Assembly (NCBI GenBank): GCA_023423475.1
Contig: JAFAFN010000043.1
Coordinates: 1-6,749 of the forward strand
Length of the DNA: 6,749 nucleotides
Reading direction: 5' to 3'
Source of the DNA: Actinomycetes bacterium
GTDB taxonomy: Bacteria > Actinomycetota > Acidimicrobiia > Acidimicrobiales > Microtrichaceae
Both the position numbers and the translations under genes were made by a program. The notes under the pieces are model-generated. The model was not told where the DNA came from and did not search any database. It worked only from the letters and a program-made list of their open reading frames with translations. Below are positions 6,706 to 6,749 of this stretch, piece after piece. Every line of letters begins with the position of its first letter. Positions within the stretch are counted from its first letter, which is position 1.

Positions 6706-6749
6706 CTACTGCTGCTGTTGCTGCTGCTGGTGCGGGCGCGGAAGGGACC
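6706..6749 (-). CDS. Possible 3' end of an upstream gene with a polyglutamine tail (partial)
   Basis: On the minus strand the last visible codons read SLPRPHQQQQQQQ followed by TAG (6706-6708). The codons mix CAG with one CAA and keep high third-position GC. This would be the C-terminus of a gene entering from the right, ending 74 bp before the MoxR start. Only 13 codons are visible, so no function can be given. Another minus frame is open to a TAG at 6642-6644, and the plus strand reads as a Leu run with no usable start, so coding status is uncertain. Confidence 0.3.
   Translation of the reverse strand, partial: SLPRPHQQQQQQQ
6709..6729. repeat. CTG/CAG trinucleotide run, seven units
   Basis: Seven consecutive triplets: CTG CTG CTG TTG CTG CTG CTG on the plus strand (CAG with one CAA on the minus strand). 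The run is bounded by CTA on the left and GTG on the right. It is the only simple-sequence repeat noticed in the window and may vary in length by slippage. Confidence 0.8.

Overview
The window is compact, very GC-rich DNA that fits a high-GC actinobacterium. An Acidimicrobiia/Ilumatobacter-like origin is my guess from gene type and style, not a proven assignment. Two signs support an actinobacterial reading: coding frames with strong G/C at third positions, and start codons lying 6-7 nt downstream of TANNNT-type -10 boxes with no Shine-Dalgarno, as expected for leaderless transcripts. No tRNA, rRNA, CRISPR array, insertion sequence or phage gene is visible.

Layout, left to right. 58-2067 (minus) encodes a 669-aa protein with a long helical N-terminal half, a winged-helix-like segment and a C-terminal von Willebrand factor A (VWA) domain with an intact MIDAS. 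2068-2168 is a 101-bp divergent promoter region. 2169-5144 (plus) encodes a ~991-aa superfamily 1 (UPF1/DNA2-like) helicase with a C-terminal Vsr/PD-(D/E)xK-like domain whose active site looks eroded. 5145-5200 is a short convergent gap with three 21-bp tandem repeats and hairpins. 5201-6631 (minus) encodes a 476-aa MoxR-type AAA+ ATPase. 6632-6749 holds its promoter and, at the edge, a CTG/CAG run that may be the polyglutamine end of a further minus-strand gene.

MoxR ATPases and VWA proteins with helical N-termini work as pairs (NorQ/NorD, CbbQ/CbbO, RavA/ViaA, CoxD/CoxE): the ATPase ring remodels a client protein that the VWA partner recruits. By size and sequence style this pair resembles, from memory, mycobacterial Rv0958/Rv0959, whose client is unknown. 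Two things stand out. An opposite-strand helicase gene separates the two partners. Yet both partners start from matching elements (GGGTAGCCT, 7 nt, ATG), which suggests co-regulation without an operon. Whether the helicase works with the pair or is just an insertion cannot be settled from this window. I see no clear new defence system; the strongest unexplained signals are the twin promoters, the tandem repeats that carry in-frame stops, the Asn-Glu Walker B of the ATPase and the degenerate nuclease-like tail of the helicase.
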